A stretch of DNA of 64,000 bases from contig NZ_JAIQZK010000001.1 in NCBI RefSeq assembly GCF_020075545.1, positions 248,001 to 312,000 of the forward strand, in the 5' to 3' direction. Origin of the DNA: Nocardioides sp. TRM66260-LWL. Lineage in GTDB: Bacteria; Actinomycetota; Actinomycetes; Propionibacteriales; Nocardioidaceae. Below, in pieces: positions 9,240 through 17,876 of this stretch. The notes below the pieces were generated by a model. The model was not told where the DNA came from, ran no database searches, and was given only the letters and a program-made list of their open reading frames with translations. Numbering within the stretch: the stretch's first letter is position 1; each line of letters begins with the position of its first letter. A program made the position numbers and the translations under genes.

Positions 9240-9245
9240 ACCCTA
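9240..9245 (-). promoter_or_regulatory. -10 box (TAGGGT) of a leaderless promoter for the pentapeptide gene
   Basis: On the minus strand TAGGGT is followed by seven bases and then the ATG at 9232. The TAG of the box is also the stop codon of thiD. This gives the pentapeptide gene its own start besides read-through from thiMED. Confidence 0.55.
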
Positions 9246-10043
9246 GGCCTCCCGCAGCCGCCAGAGGTGGTCGACCGGCCCGTGGCCCCGGCCCACCGTC
9301 CGGCCGGCGCCCGAGACGAGGGCCGCCTGGAGGAAGGCGTGCGCGGCCGTCACCGCCGCGGGCACGTCGTCCCCGAGCGCGAGCCGGGCGGCGATGCCCG
9401 AGGCCAGGGTGCAGCCGGTGCCGTGGGTGTGCGGCGTGTCGCGCCAGGGGGCGGTCAGCGTGCGGGTGGCGCCCGCGCCGACGAGCAGGTCGGTGACGAC
9501 GCCGTCGACCGGCACGTGCCCGCCCTTGACCAGCGCCCAGCGGGCGCCGAGCGCGACCAGCGCGGCGCCGGCGGCCTCCCGGTCGTCCTCGCCGGTGAGC
9601 ACCACCGCCTCGGGCGCGTTCGGCGTCACCACCTGCGCGCGCGGCACGAGCAGCTCGCGGATCGCGGCCACGGCCTCGTCGGGCACGAGCCGGTGCCCGG
9701 AGGTCGCCACCATGACCGGGTCGAGCACGAGCGGGACGTCCGGCAGCAGCTCGGCCAGCCCGTCGGCCACCGCGGCGACCAGGGCGACGTCGCCCAGCAT
9801 GCCGGTCTTGACCGCCCGCACGTCGAGATCGGCCGCCACCGCCTCCAGCTGCGCCCGGACGACGGCGGGCTCGACGGGGTGCACCGCGTGCACTCCGGTG
9901 GTGTCCTGCACGGTGAGGCCGGTGACCACGGTGGCGGCGTAGCAGCCGAGCGCGGTGGCGGTCTTGACGTCGGCCTGCAGCCCGGCGCCGCCGGAGGGGT
10001 CGGAGCCGGCGATGGTCAGCATCACCGGCTCGCGTTCGCTCAC
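9243..10043 (-). CDS. thiD: Hydroxymethylpyrimidine/phosphomethylpyrimidine kinase
   Basis: ThiD phosphorylates HMP and then HMP-phosphate to give the pyrimidine diphosphate used by ThiE. The 266-residue ribokinase-fold protein opens with LTIAGSDPSGGAGLQADVKT (about residues 9-28), a ThiD hallmark, and has DPVMVATSGHRL and the anion-hole motif HGTGCTLASGIAA near residue 210. The GTG start overlaps the thiE stop (GTGA). It lies third in thiM-thiE-thiD, an order that supports salvage of both thiamine halves. Confidence 0.94.
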   Translation of the reverse strand: MSEREPVMLTIAGSDPSGGAGLQADVKTATALGCYAATVVTGLTVQDTTGVHAVHPVEPAVVRAQLEAVAADLDVRAVKTGMLGDVALVAAVADGLAELLPDVPLVLDPVMVATSGHRLVPDEAVAAIRELLVPRAQVVTPNAPEAVVLTGEDDREAAGAALVALGARWALVKGGHVPVDGVVTDLLVGAGATRTLTAPWRDTPHTHGTGCTLASGIAARLALGDDVPAAVTAAHAFLQAALVSGAGRTVGRGHGPVDHLWRLREA

Positions 10044-10693
10044 GCCCGGCCCCCGTCGACGGACGCCCGCAGCGCGCGGGCCGCGCCGAGCGGATCCGGG
10101 GCCGCGGTGATCGCGGTGACGACCGCGACGCCGTCGGCGCCGGCGGCCACCACCTCGGCCGCGTTCCCGTGGTCGATGCCGCCGATCCCGACGACCGGCA
10201 GGTCGTGCCCGCGCTCGCGCAGCGCGGCGACGACGCGCCGCACGCCGTCGAGCCCCCACGGCTCGCTGTGGTCGGGCTTGGTCGCGGTGGCCCACACGGG
10301 GCTCACCGCGACGTAGGAGCACACCGCCAGGGCGGCGCCGTCGTCGAGCTGCGCGGGGTCGTGCAGCGACCATCCGACGATCGCGTCACGGCCGAGACGA
10401 CGCCGGCAGGTGACGGGATCGGCGTCGTCGGGGCCGACGTGCACGCCGTCGACCAGCGCCGCGGCCTCGAGGTCGTCGTTCACCACGACGAGCGCGTCGG
10501 GGCAGGCCTCGCGGACGGCGAGCGCGAGCGCGGCGCGGCGGGCGGCGTCGTCCGGCTGCTCGCCCTTCGCGCGCACCTGGACGATGCCGGCGCCGCCGGC
10601 GACGGCCGCGCGCGCCACCTCGACGACCTCCCGGTCCGTGGCGTCGGGAGCGCTGACCAGGTAGACGGCCAGCCGCTCGCGCAGGCCGCTCAC
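10040..10693 (-). CDS. thiE: Thiamine-phosphate synthase
   Basis: ThiE joins HMP-diphosphate with thiazole phosphate to form thiamine monophosphate. The 217-residue TIM-barrel protein shows the expected GIVQVRAKG, LVVNDDLEAA, GVHVGPDDA, SPVWATATKPDHSEPWG and VVGIGGID motifs in order. The GTG start overlaps the thiM stop by four bases (GTGA), so thiM, thiE and thiD are probably translated in a coupled way and fall together under the riboswitch upstream of thiM. Confidence 0.94.
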   Translation of the reverse strand: MSGLRERLAVYLVSAPDATDREVVEVARAAVAGGAGIVQVRAKGEQPDDAARRAALALAVREACPDALVVVNDDLEAAALVDGVHVGPDDADPVTCRRRLGRDAIVGWSLHDPAQLDDGAALAVCSYVAVSPVWATATKPDHSEPWGLDGVRRVVAALRERGHDLPVVGIGGIDHGNAAEVVAAGADGVAVVTAITAAPDPLGAARALRASVDGGRA

Positions 10694-11538
10694 GCGTCGG
10701 CCCCGCGCACCTCGATCGACGGGCCGTCCAGCCGCAGCGCCTGCGGGTCGAGGGAGTCGAGGGCGGCGAGCTCGTCGAGCAGGTGAGCCCGGAGCGTGCC
10801 GGGACCGGCGGCGAGGCGTCCGGCACGGCGTCCGGCGACCGCCAGCACCGTCATCGCGGCCGCGGCCCCGATGAGCGGGTCGTCGGCGACCCCGGCGCAC
10901 GCCCCGACGAGGGCGCTGGACGCGCAGCCGAGCGCGGAGACCAGCGGCATGCGGGCGTCGCCGCCGGTGAGCAGGACGACCCGCGCGCCGTCGGTGACCA
11001 CGTCCGTCGCGCCGCTGACCACCACGACCGCGCCGGACGAGCGGGCCAGCGCGACGGCGTCGTCGACCACGGCGACGGACTCCTCGGTGGCGTCGACCCC
11101 GCGGCCGCCCGGGCCGCCGCCGGCCAGGGCGCGGATCTCGCTGGCGTTGCCGCGGATCACCGTCGGCCGCAGCCCGATCAGCTCGGCGGCGGTCGCGCGG
11201 CGGTACGCGGTGGCGCCGACGGCCACCGGGTCGAGCACCCAGGGGCGGCCGCGCTCGACGGCCACCTGCGCGGCGGCCCGCATGCCCGCGACCCACGGCG
11301 GGCTGAGCGTCCCGATGTTGACGACGACCGCGTCGGCCAGCCCGGCCAGCTCGCCGGCCTCCCGCTCGTCGTGCACCATCGCCGGGCTCGCGCCCGCGGC
11401 GGTGAGCAGGTTCGCCGCGAGGTCCATCGAGACGTAGTTCGTGAGGCACTGGGTGAGCGGCGCCCGCTCCCGCAGGGCCGCGTGCACCGTGGCGATGCGC
11501 GCCGCGAGCGCGTCGATCGTCAGGGCTGCGTCAGCCAC
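10690..11538 (-). CDS. thiM: Hydroxyethylthiazole kinase
   Basis: ThiM phosphorylates the thiazole alcohol for thiamine salvage. The 282-residue protein has TQCLTNYVSMDLAANLLTAA near the N-terminus, WVLDPVAVGATAYR, RGNASEIRALAGG and the ALGCASSALVGA loop, all typical of the family. I chose the GTG at 11538 because it lies directly after the TPP riboswitch, whose GGAGGGA end serves as ribosome-binding site six bases away. An upstream extension of the frame would translate through the aptamer. Confidence 0.94.
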   Translation of the reverse strand: MADAALTIDALAARIATVHAALRERAPLTQCLTNYVSMDLAANLLTAAGASPAMVHDEREAGELAGLADAVVVNIGTLSPPWVAGMRAAAQVAVERGRPWVLDPVAVGATAYRRATAAELIGLRPTVIRGNASEIRALAGGGPGGRGVDATEESVAVVDDAVALARSSGAVVVVSGATDVVTDGARVVLLTGGDARMPLVSALGCASSALVGACAGVADDPLIGAAAAMTVLAVAGRRAGRLAAGPGTLRAHLLDELAALDSLDPQALRLDGPSIEVRGADA

Positions 11539-11543
11539 GTCGG

Positions 11544-11618
11544 CTCCCTCCGCCGGTGTCAACCGGATCAGGTTCGGCGGGTGTGATCTCAGCCCTCCCC
11601 GATCGGAGGGCACCCCGG
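11544..11618 (-). ncRNA. TPP riboswitch (THI element)
   Basis: On the minus strand the conserved parts occur in order: GGGGTG (11611-11616), CTGAGA (11587-11592), ACACCC, GAACCTGATCCGGTT, GACACCGGCG and GGAGGGA (11545-11551). These are the TPP aptamer's P1, pyrimidine-binding and diphosphate-binding segments. The 3' GGAGGGA strand, which closes P1, is also the Shine-Dalgarno of thiM, five or six bases from its GTG. TPP binding should hide the ribosome site and lower translation of thiMED. No separate terminator hairpin is visible, which fits translational control. Confidence 0.96.
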
Positions 11619-11784
11619 CCACGTGGCCCCGACGGTAGCCGCGGGGCTCAAGTGGCTGGGATGCGGGACCTGGCCGCTCCCTGACGTCCACGGCACCTCA
11701 TCAGTGGCCCGGACGGTGCCGCACGCGTCACGGAAGGTCGGAGGGGTCGCCGGAGGGGGCGGAGCGGGCGAGCCCCCGCCCGGC

Positions 11785-12987
11785 TCAGGCGAGCGTGACG
11801 CGCAGCGCCGCGGCCGCGGCCCGGGCGCGGTCGCGCGCCTCGGCGGTGGTGGCGCCGCGGGCCAGCGTCACCGCGACGCGCCGCTCGCCGTCGACCCGCG
11901 GCTTGCCGAACAGCCGCACCTGGACGCTCGGGTCGACGGCGTAGGCCTCCTCGAGGCCGTCGAAGGACGGCACGCCGTGGCCCTCGACCTTGACCGGCCA
12001 GGACGCCGCCGCGCCCGGCCAGCGGGTGGCGGCCACCGGCAGCCCGAGCACGGCGCGGGCGTGCACGGCGAACTCGCTGACGTCCTGGCTCACCAGCGTC
12101 ACCAGGCCGGTGTCGTGCGGCCGCGGCGAGACCTCCGAGAACACGACCCCGTCGGCGGTCAGGAACAGCTCGACGCCGAAGAGGCCGTGGCCGCCGAGCG
12201 CGTCGGTGATCCGCCGTGCGACGTCCTGCGCCTGGGCCAGCTGCTCGGCGGAGACGGTGCTCTCCCCGGGCGCCTCCTGCCACGACTCCGCGTAGTCGCC
12301 GTCGACCTGGCGGTGCACCACGGGGTCGAGGAAGAGCGTGCCGTCGACGTGCCGGGCGGTGAGCAGGGTGATCTCGGTGTCGAAGGCCACGAAGCCCTCG
12401 ACGATGCACCGCGCGCTCTGGCTGCCGCGGCCGCCGGTCTGCGCGAAGTCCCACGCGGCGGCGAGGTCGTCGGGGGAGCGCACCAGCGACTGGCCTTTGC
12501 CGCTGCTCGACATCACCGGCTTGAGCACCACCGGCCAGCCCAGCTCGTCGGCGGCCGCGTTGAGCTCCTCGAGGGTGTCGACGAACGCGTACGGCGAGGT
12601 CGGCAGGCCGAGCTCCTCCGCGGCTAGGCGCCGGATGCCCTCGCGGTTCATCGTCAGCACGGTCGCGCGCGCCGTCGGGGCGACGCGCAGCGGCCACTCC
12701 TGGGCGGCCTCGAGCTCGGCGAGCACGTCCGTGGCGATCGCCTCGATCTCCGGGACGACGACGTCGGGTCGCTCCGCGCGCAGCACGGCGCGCAGCGCGT
12801 CGGCGTCCTGCATGTCGACGACGTGGCTGCGATGCGCGACCTGCATGGCCGGTGCGTCGGCGTAGCGGTCGACCGCGACGGTCTCGACGCCGAGCCGCTG
12901 CAGCTCGAGCACCACCTCCTTGCCGAGCTCGCCCGAGCCGAGGAGCAGGGCGGTGGTGGACGAGGCGGAGAGCGGGGTGCCGATCAC
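11785..12987 (-). CDS. purT: Formate-dependent phosphoribosylglycinamide formyltransferase (GAR transformylase 2)
   Basis: PurT is an ATP-grasp enzyme that makes formyl-GAR from GAR, ATP and formate in purine synthesis, an alternative to folate-dependent PurN. The 400-residue protein has [20 protein letters not shown] at the N-terminus, [30 protein letters not shown] (ATP loop) and [20 protein letters not shown] with the metal-binding Glu. The GTG start overlaps the stop of the upstream gene (GTGA), so the two genes are co-transcribed. Its 3' side is a 166-base gap before the thiM leader in which I see nothing further. Confidence 0.95.
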   Translation of the reverse strand: MIGTPLSASSTTALLLGSGELGKEVVLELQRLGVETVAVDRYADAPAMQVAHRSHVVDMQDADALRAVLRAERPDVVVPEIEAIATDVLAELEAAQEWPLRVAPTARATVLTMNREGIRRLAAEELGLPTSPYAFVDTLEELNAAADELGWPVVLKPVMSSSGKGQSLVRSPDDLAAAWDFAQTGGRGSQSARCIVEGFVAFDTEITLLTARHVDGTLFLDPVVHRQVDGDYAESWQEAPGESTVSAEQLAQAQDVARRITDALGGHGLFGVELFLTADGVVFSEVSPRPHDTGLVTLVSQDVSEFAVHARAVLGLPVAATRWPGAAASWPVKVEGHGVPSFDGLEEAYAVDPSVQVRLFGKPRVDGERRVAVTLARGATTAEARDRARAAAAALRVTLA

Positions 12988-13907
12988 GGGGCGAGTGTGG
13001 CAGGTGGCCGGTCGGTCGCCGGTGCGGCGTCGGCCGCCTCCAGCACGCGCTCGCAGGCCTCGAGCAGGCGTCGTCGCAGCGGGACGGCCCGATCCGCGAA
13101 CCTTGCCTGGGCCTCGGCGTAGGCGCGCTTGCCCTCGGCGGTCTCGATCGGCACCGGCGTCCACGGCTCGCCGGTGGGGTCGAGCGTCCAGCCGCTCATG
13201 TCGTACGGGGCGGCGCGCATGTCGAGGATGCGGATGTCCCAGGCGAGCTCGAAGCAGTCGGCCACGAGGTCGGAGGGGATCAGCGGGCTCAGGCGGAAGG
13301 CGTGCTTGTAGAGGTCCATCCCGGCGTGCAGGCAGCCCGGCTGCTCGAATGCGGGCCGGTCGTCGCGACCGGGCGAGAGCACGTTGAGCGGACGCGCGGG
13401 CTCGGTGAAGAAGCGGTACGCGTCGAAGTGGCTGCAGGCGATGCGGTGCCCCTCGACGACGGCGTCCGTGCCGGAGCCGCCGAGCCGCAGGGGCAGCGGG
13501 TGCCGGGTCCGCGGGCTGTGCGGGCCGACCCCGGCGCGGTAGACCATCGCCCACTCGTGCAGCCCGAAGCAGCCCAGGTGCGGGGGCCGCTCGAGGGTCG
13601 CGACGAGCAGGCGGCGCACCGCCTCGGCGATCGGACGGCGTCGGGCGAGCACCTCGTCGGTCACCGCGCCGTCCCGGTACGCCGCCAGCGCCTCGTGCTC
13701 GGGGGCGTCCTCGAGCCGGACGCCGAGGCCGGGGTGCCACGTCAGCAGCTGTGCCGGACGCTGGGAGTAGTAGGTGAAGAGGAAGTCGTGCACCGGGTGC
13801 GGGTCACCCGCCTCGCGACGGCGCAGGTGCGGCTCGACGTAGGGCGCGAGCCGGGCCCGGTGGGCGGCTGCCCGGGGCTCCCACTCCACGCGGCTCATCG
13901 AGATCAC
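12984..13907 (-). CDS. Conserved actinobacterial protein, often labelled 3-methyladenine DNA glycosylase
   Basis: This 307-residue protein contains [30 protein letters not shown] and [20 protein letters not shown], stretches I recognise from a family widely annotated in actinobacteria as 3-methyladenine DNA glycosylase. I see no helix-hairpin-helix or AAG-type active site, so that label looks doubtful. Conserved His, Tyr and Asp residues suggest an enzyme or metal protein. The GTG at 13907 was chosen because a TAGCCT box lies seven bases upstream; ATG at 13898 is the alternative. It is co-transcribed with purT (4-base overlap). Function unknown. Confidence 0.7.
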   Translation of the reverse strand: MISMSRVEWEPRAAAHRARLAPYVEPHLRRREAGDPHPVHDFLFTYYSQRPAQLLTWHPGLGVRLEDAPEHEALAAYRDGAVTDEVLARRRPIAEAVRRLLVATLERPPHLGCFGLHEWAMVYRAGVGPHSPRTRHPLPLRLGGSGTDAVVEGHRIACSHFDAYRFFTEPARPLNVLSPGRDDRPAFEQPGCLHAGMDLYKHAFRLSPLIPSDLVADCFELAWDIRILDMRAAPYDMSGWTLDPTGEPWTPVPIETAEGKRAYAEAQARFADRAVPLRRRLLEACERVLEAADAAPATDRPPATLAP

Positions 13908-13914
13908 GGGCGTC

Positions 13915-13920
13915 AGGCTA
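13915..13920 (-). promoter_or_regulatory. -10 box (TAGCCT) of a leaderless promoter
   Basis: On the minus strand TAGCCT, seven bases, then GTG at 13907. It drives the conserved gene and purT. The matching plus-strand promoter at 14110 lies 190 bases away, with repeat element E between them. Confidence 0.55.
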
Positions 13921-13984
13921 GGCCGGATCGGTCTCCGCTCCGGAGTCGCCGGCCGCGCCGAGCCCTCCCGAGGCGACACGATCT

Positions 13985-14067
13985 GTCGGTGGGCGTGCGA
14001 ACCTTCGCACGCCCACCGACGGTTTCGGCGGCCAGCCGCCGAAGCTTCGGCGGTCGACCGCCGAAGC
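13985..14067. repeat. Composite hairpin element, copy E (variant with two palindromes)
   Basis: A perfect 17-pair inverted repeat (13985-14001 with 14004-14020, apex GAA-CC-TTC) is followed by a palindrome-like segment at 14021-14045 (GGTTTCGGCGG ... CCGCCGAAGC). A second, perfect palindrome at 14044-14067 (GCTTCGGCGG around TCGA) overlaps it by two bases. The plan is that of copies A-D, but with CGGCGG where the others have CCCCGG, with the palindrome duplicated, and without an obvious 5' arm repeat. This copy sits between two divergent promoters; the other four lie between convergent genes. Confidence 0.8.
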
Positions 14068-14109
14068 TCCCCGGGCCCCCGCGACTACGGCCCCGCCCGC
14101 CCCCCTCGC

Positions 14110-14115
14110 TAGGGT
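14110..14115 (+). promoter_or_regulatory. -10 box (TAGGGT) of a leaderless promoter for the FAH-family gene
   Basis: TAGGGT, seven bases, then GTG at 14123. No Shine-Dalgarno precedes the GTG, which fits a leaderless transcript carrying this gene and gltX. Confidence 0.6.
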
Positions 14116-14122
14116 CGACGCC

Positions 14123-14932
14123 GTGCGCATCGTCCGCTTCACCACCGGCGAGGACCCCCAGTACGGCGTGCTGGCCGGCGACCTCGACGAGTACGGCCAG
14201 CCCGAGCCCGACGCCGTCGTCGTGGCGCTCGCCGGCGACCCGCTCTACGTCGGCGTCCGGCTGCTCGAGCAGCAGCACCGGCTCGCCGACGTCCGGCTGC
14301 TGGCGCCGGTGCTGCCGCGCAGCAAGGTGGTGGCGATCGGCCGCAACTACGCCGCCCACGCCGCCGAGCTCGGCAGCGACGTGCCCGCCGAGCCGCTGAT
14401 GTTCCTCAAGCCCAACACCAGCGTGATCGGCCCCGACGACGCCATCGCCTACCCGCGCCAGACCCAGGACCTCCACTACGAGGGCGAGCTGGCCGTCGTC
14501 ATCGGGCGCATCTGCCGCGACGTGCCGGTCGAGCAGGCCACCGACGTCATCCACGGCTACACCATCGCCAACGACGTCACCGCCCGCGACCTCCAGCGCT
14601 CCGACGGCCAGTGGACGCGCGCCAAGGGCTTCGACACCTTCTGCCCGCTCGGCCCCTGGATCGAGACCGATCTCGACCCGCAGCACTTCGTCGACGGCGT
14701 GCGCCTGCAGACCCACCTCAACGGCGACGTCGTCCAGGACGCCTCCACCGCCGACATGATCTTCGACGTCCCCACGCTCATCGCCCACGTCAGCAGCGTC
14801 ATGACGCTGCTGCCCGGAGACGTCCTGCTCACCGGCACGCCCGAGGGCGTCGGCCCGATGCAGGTCGGCGACGAGGTGGAGGTCTCGATCGCCGGTCTCG
14901 GCACCCTCACGAACCACGTCAAGGCAAGGTGA
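14123..14932 (+). CDS. Fumarylacetoacetate hydrolase family protein
   Basis: This 269-residue FAH-fold protein has [13 protein letters not shown] (about residues 73-85), the acidic metal site beginning [12 protein letters not shown] (Glu, about 115-126), [11 protein letters not shown], and the [15 protein letters not shown] signature near the end. The family includes acylpyruvate hydrolases and oxaloacetate decarboxylases that use Mg2+ to cleave or decarboxylate oxo acids. Small members next to gltX are common in actinobacteria; the substrate is not evident. Translation runs into gltX through a four-base overlap. Confidence 0.85.
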   Translation: MRIVRFTTGEDPQYGVLAGDLDEYGQPEPDAVVVALAGDPLYVGVRLLEQQHRLADVRLLAPVLPRSKVVAIGRNYAAHAAELGSDVPAEPLMFLKPNTSVIGPDDAIAYPRQTQDLHYEGELAVVIGRICRDVPVEQATDVIHGYTIANDVTARDLQRSDGQWTRAKGFDTFCPLGPWIETDLDPQHFVDGVRLQTHLNGDVVQDASTADMIFDVPTLIAHVSSVMTLLPGDVLLTGTPEGVGPMQVGDEVEVSIAGLGTLTNHVKAR

Positions 14933-16416
14933 ACGATCCCGTGACCACGAGCGACCGTCATGTCCGCGTCCGCATGGCGCCCTCGCCGACCGGCAGCCCG
15001 CACGTCGGCCTGGTGCGCACCGCGCTCTACAACTGGGCCTTCGCGCGCCACCACGGCGGCACCTTCGTGCTGCGCATCGAGGACACCGACAAGGAGCGCA
15101 ACACCGAGGAGTCCTACCGCGGCATCCTCGAGCTCTTCGGCTGGCTGGGCCTGCAGTGGGACGAGGGCGTCGAGGTCGGCGGCCCGTACGGCCCGTACCG
15201 GCAGTCCGAGCGCGGCGAGCTGTACGCCGACGTCCTCGCCAGGCTCGCTGGGTCCTCGTACACCTACGACTGCTTCTGCACCCCCGACGAGGTCGAGGCC
15301 CGCCGCAAGGAGTCCGGCTCGAAGGTCGTCGGGTACGACGGCTTCTGCCGCGAGCTGAGCGCCGAGCAGCGCGCCGCCTTCGAGGCCGAGGGCCGCACCA
15401 GCGTCGTCCGGTTCCGCATGCCCGAGGGCTCGATCACCTGGGACGACCTGGTCCGCGGCGAGGTCACCTTCGAGACGCGGTACGTGCCCGACTTCGCCCT
15501 CTGCCGCGCCAACGGCGACCCGCTCTACACCCTCACCGCGCCGGTCGACGACGCGACGATGGCCATCACCCACGTGCTCCGCGGCGAGGACCTCCTCTCC
15601 TCGACGCCGCGGCAGATCGCGCTCTTCGACGCGCTTCAGGCGATCGGCGTGGCCGAGACGACGCCGGCCTACGGCCACCTGCCCTACGTGATGGGCCAGG
15701 GCAACAAGAAGCTCTCCAAGCGCGACCCCGAGGCCAACGCGCTGGCCTACCGCGACCAGGGCTACCTGCCCGAGGGCCTGCTCAACTACATGGCGCTGCT
15801 CGGCTGGTCGATCGCCGCCGACCGCGACGTCTTCACCACCGACGAGATGGTCGAGGCCTTCGAGATCGGCGACGTCAACCCGAACCCCGCGCGCTTCGAC
15901 CTGAAGAAGGCCGACGCCATCAACGCCTCGCACATGCGCCGGCTCTCCGTCGAGGAGATCGGACGACGGGCGCTGCCGTTCCTCCAGGCGGCCGGCGTGG
16001 TCTCCGATCCCGTGTCCGACGCCGACGCGCGGCTGCTCGAGCAGGCCATGCCGCTGGTGGCCGAGCGGATCAACCGGCTCGCCGAGGCGCCCGACATGCT
16101 CGGCTTCCTCTTCGTCGACGAGGCCGACCTCGTCCGCGATCCCGCTGACGTCGAGAAGCTCCTCGACGACGCCGGTCTCGAGATCGTCCGCGCCTCCCAC
16201 GACGCGCTCGCCGATCTGCCGACCTGGAGCACCGAGGCCATCCAGGACGCCCTCCAGCGCGCCCTCGTCGAGGAGCGCGGGCTCAAGCCCCGGGTCGCCT
16301 TCGGCCCGGTGCGCGTGGCCGTCACCGGACGCCGCGTCAGCCCGCCGCTGTTCGAGTCCCTCGAGCTGCTCGGTCGCGAGCGCTCGCTGGCCCGGCTGGC
16401 CTCCGCCACCGCCTGA
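14929..16416 (+). CDS. gltX: Glutamyl-tRNA synthetase
   Basis: GltX charges tRNA-Glu. The ~495-residue class Ic synthetase shows [20 protein letters not shown] (HIGH-type motif SPHVG), [10 protein letters not shown], and [12 protein letters not shown] (KMSKS-type) near residue 263. An anticodon-binding region follows. The GTG at 14929 overlaps the preceding stop codon (GTGA), a coupling seen often in this window; the in-frame GTG at 14941 is equally possible. No GatCAB gene is visible here, so I cannot say whether it is discriminating. A tRNA-Glu gene lies 1.3 kb downstream. Confidence 0.95.
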   Translation: MNDPVTTSDRHVRVRMAPSPTGSPHVGLVRTALYNWAFARHHGGTFVLRIEDTDKERNTEESYRGILELFGWLGLQWDEGVEVGGPYGPYRQSERGELYADVLARLAGSSYTYDCFCTPDEVEARRKESGSKVVGYDGFCRELSAEQRAAFEAEGRTSVVRFRMPEGSITWDDLVRGEVTFETRYVPDFALCRANGDPLYTLTAPVDDATMAITHVLRGEDLLSSTPRQIALFDALQAIGVAETTPAYGHLPYVMGQGNKKLSKRDPEANALAYRDQGYLPEGLLNYMALLGWSIAADRDVFTTDEMVEAFEIGDVNPNPARFDLKKADAINASHMRRLSVEEIGRRALPFLQAAGVVSDPVSDADARLLEQAMPLVAERINRLAEAPDMLGFLFVDEADLVRDPADVEKLLDDAGLEIVRASHDALADLPTWSTEAIQDALQRALVEERGLKPRVAFGPVRVAVTGRRVSPPLFESLELLGRERSLARLASATA

Positions 16417-16501
16417 GCCCGCGGCCGCGCAGCCGCACCGCTCGGGGTCGTCGCCCGGGTCGTGTCCCGGGGCCCGACCCGGCGGCTGGCACGCTGGAGG
16501 C

Positions 16502-17464
16502 GTGAGCACGTCGACCGTCGTCACACCCGCACCGGGCCTCCCGTACCACCTCCTGCTGCGGCGCGGACGCGCCGCGTGGTGGCGGTCCCTCCTGGGCGTC
16601 GTCGCGCTCCTGGCGGCGGTGCTGCTGGTCGTCCAGCTCGTGCTCCTGCTGGCCTTCGTGGCCGGCTACGCGTTCGTCGGCGTCGGTCCGGCCGAGGCCG
16701 CCGACCGGCTCTCGTCTACCACCGACCTGAGCCCGGTCGGGCTCGCCTACGTCAACCTCGGGCTGGCCAGCGCCATCCCCGTGGTGTGGTTGATCGTCCG
16801 GGTGCTGCACGGCCTCGGGCCGGGCTGGGTGGCCAGCGTCGCCGGACGGCTGCGCTGGCGCTGGATGCTCACCTGCACCGGGCTGGCGGCGGCGACGCTC
16901 GTCGTCACCGTGCTGGTCGGCGCGCTGGTGCCGAGCGACGCGGCCGCCGTCGCCGGCGACGGCGGGGTCAACGACCTGACCCGCACGACGCTCGGCTTCG
17001 TGGTCGTCATCGTGCTGCTCACCCCGCTGCAGGCCGCGGGGGAGGAGTACGCGTTCCGCGGCTACCTGACGCAGGTCTTCGGGGCGCTGCTCGGCCGCCG
17101 ATGGGTCGCCATCACGCTGCCGGCGGTGCTGTTCGCGCTCGCGCACGGCGCCCAGGACGCGCCGGTCTTCGTCGACCGGCTGGCCTTCGGCCTGGTCGCG
17201 GGCTACCTGGTCGTGCGCACCGGGGGGCTCGAGGCCGGCATCGCGATGCACGTGCTGAACAACTTCCTCGCGTACGGCGGCGCGCTGCTCTACGGCGACA
17301 TGGCCACGGTGCTCCAGCCCACCGGCGGCTCGTGGTGGTCGCTGGCCACGACGCTCACCCAGTCGCTGGTCTTCGTGGCCCTCGTGGTGCCCGCGGCCCG
17401 TCGTCGGGAGCTCGCGATCGAGGCCCCGGCAGGCGAATTGGTGGGCCCGGAGGGCCGCGTGTAA
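16502..17464 (+). CDS. CPBP family intramembrane metalloprotease (CAAX protease-like)
   Basis: The 320-residue protein has about seven to eight hydrophobic segments and the CPBP motifs: GEEYAFRGYL (EExxxR, about residues 180-189), FALAHGAQDAP (FxxxH) and HVLNNFLAY (HxxxN). These residues bind the metal in Rce1/ABI-type proteases of the membrane. Bacterial members act in bacteriocin immunity, membrane protein processing or stress; no partner gene is visible here. The GTG start is nearly touched by GGAGG and is also six bases after CACGCT, so the transcript may be leaderless. Confidence 0.85.
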   Translation: MSTSTVVTPAPGLPYHLLLRRGRAAWWRSLLGVVALLAAVLLVVQLVLLLAFVAGYAFVGVGPAEAADRLSSTTDLSPVGLAYVNLGLASAIPVVWLIVRVLHGLGPGWVASVAGRLRWRWMLTCTGLAAATLVVTVLVGALVPSDAAAVAGDGGVNDLTRTTLGFVVVIVLLTPLQAAGEEYAFRGYLTQVFGALLGRRWVAITLPAVLFALAHGAQDAPVFVDRLAFGLVAGYLVVRTGGLEAGIAMHVLNNFLAYGGALLYGDMATVLQPTGGSWWSLATTLTQSLVFVALVVPAARRRELAIEAPAGELVGPEGRV

Positions 17465-17519
17465 GGTTCCCTCTCGGTCCGGACGACGGGGCGCGAGCCT
17501 CGCTCAGCCGGTACCCCCA

Positions 17520-17591
17520 TGGGGTATGGTGTAATTGGCAGCACGACTGATTCTGGTTCAGTTAGTCTAGGTTCGAGTCCTAGTACCCCAG
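17520..17591 (+). tRNA. tRNA-Gln (anticodon CTG)
   Basis: A 72-base cloverleaf: acceptor TGGGGTA with TACCCCA, D-arm with AATTGGCAG, anticodon stem ACTGA/TCAGT around TTCTGGT, T-arm CTAGG-TTCGAGT-CCTAG, discriminator G. The U1-A72 pair is typical of tRNA-Gln. CCA is not encoded. Confidence 0.96.
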
Positions 17592-17712
17592 CGCGATCGC
17601 GACCCGCCTCGGCGAACACCAGCGAAGCAGGTCGCGATTTTGTGTGAACGAAGGCCGACGCTAGAGTTCCGCAGGCAGTCAGGGAGTCGCGAGAGCGGGT
17701 CCCGAGGCTCAC

Positions 17713-17788
17713 GCCCCCGTTGTGTAGCGGCCTAGCACGCCGCCCTCTCAAGGCGGTAGCGCCGGTTCGAATCCGGTCGGGGGTACCA
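17713..17788 (+). tRNA. tRNA-Glu (anticodon CTC)
   Basis: Acceptor GCCCCCG pairs with CGGGGGT; anticodon arm CCGCC-CTCTCAA-GGCGG; T-arm GCCGG-TTCGAAT-CCGGT; discriminator A at 17785. A CCA end is encoded at 17786-17788, unlike in the neighbouring tRNA-Gln. It lies 121 bases downstream of that gene. Confidence 0.95.
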
Positions 17789-17795
17789 GCCCAGC

Positions 17796-17831
17796 ACGAA
17801 GGCCCGGCCGCAGGAGCGGCCGGGCCTTCGT
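17796..17831 (+). terminator. Hairpin terminator after the tRNA genes
   Basis: Sixteen perfect pairs (ACGAAGGCCCGGCCGC with its complement) close an AGGA loop. A short T-rich stretch (CGTTCTC) follows. It separates the tRNAs from the convergent metalloprotease-like gene, so it could act in both directions. Confidence 0.85.
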
Positions 17832-17876
17832 CGTTCTCGGGCCCCCCCGGGGGCTCACGGACAGGTCACGCGCGGG

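Noticed and set aside
13908..13979. Start of the purT-linked conserved gene at 13979 (MSPREGS...)
   Set aside because: Those residues are translated from promoter sequence; a TAGCCT box lies between, and family-like sequence begins at [11 protein letters not shown].
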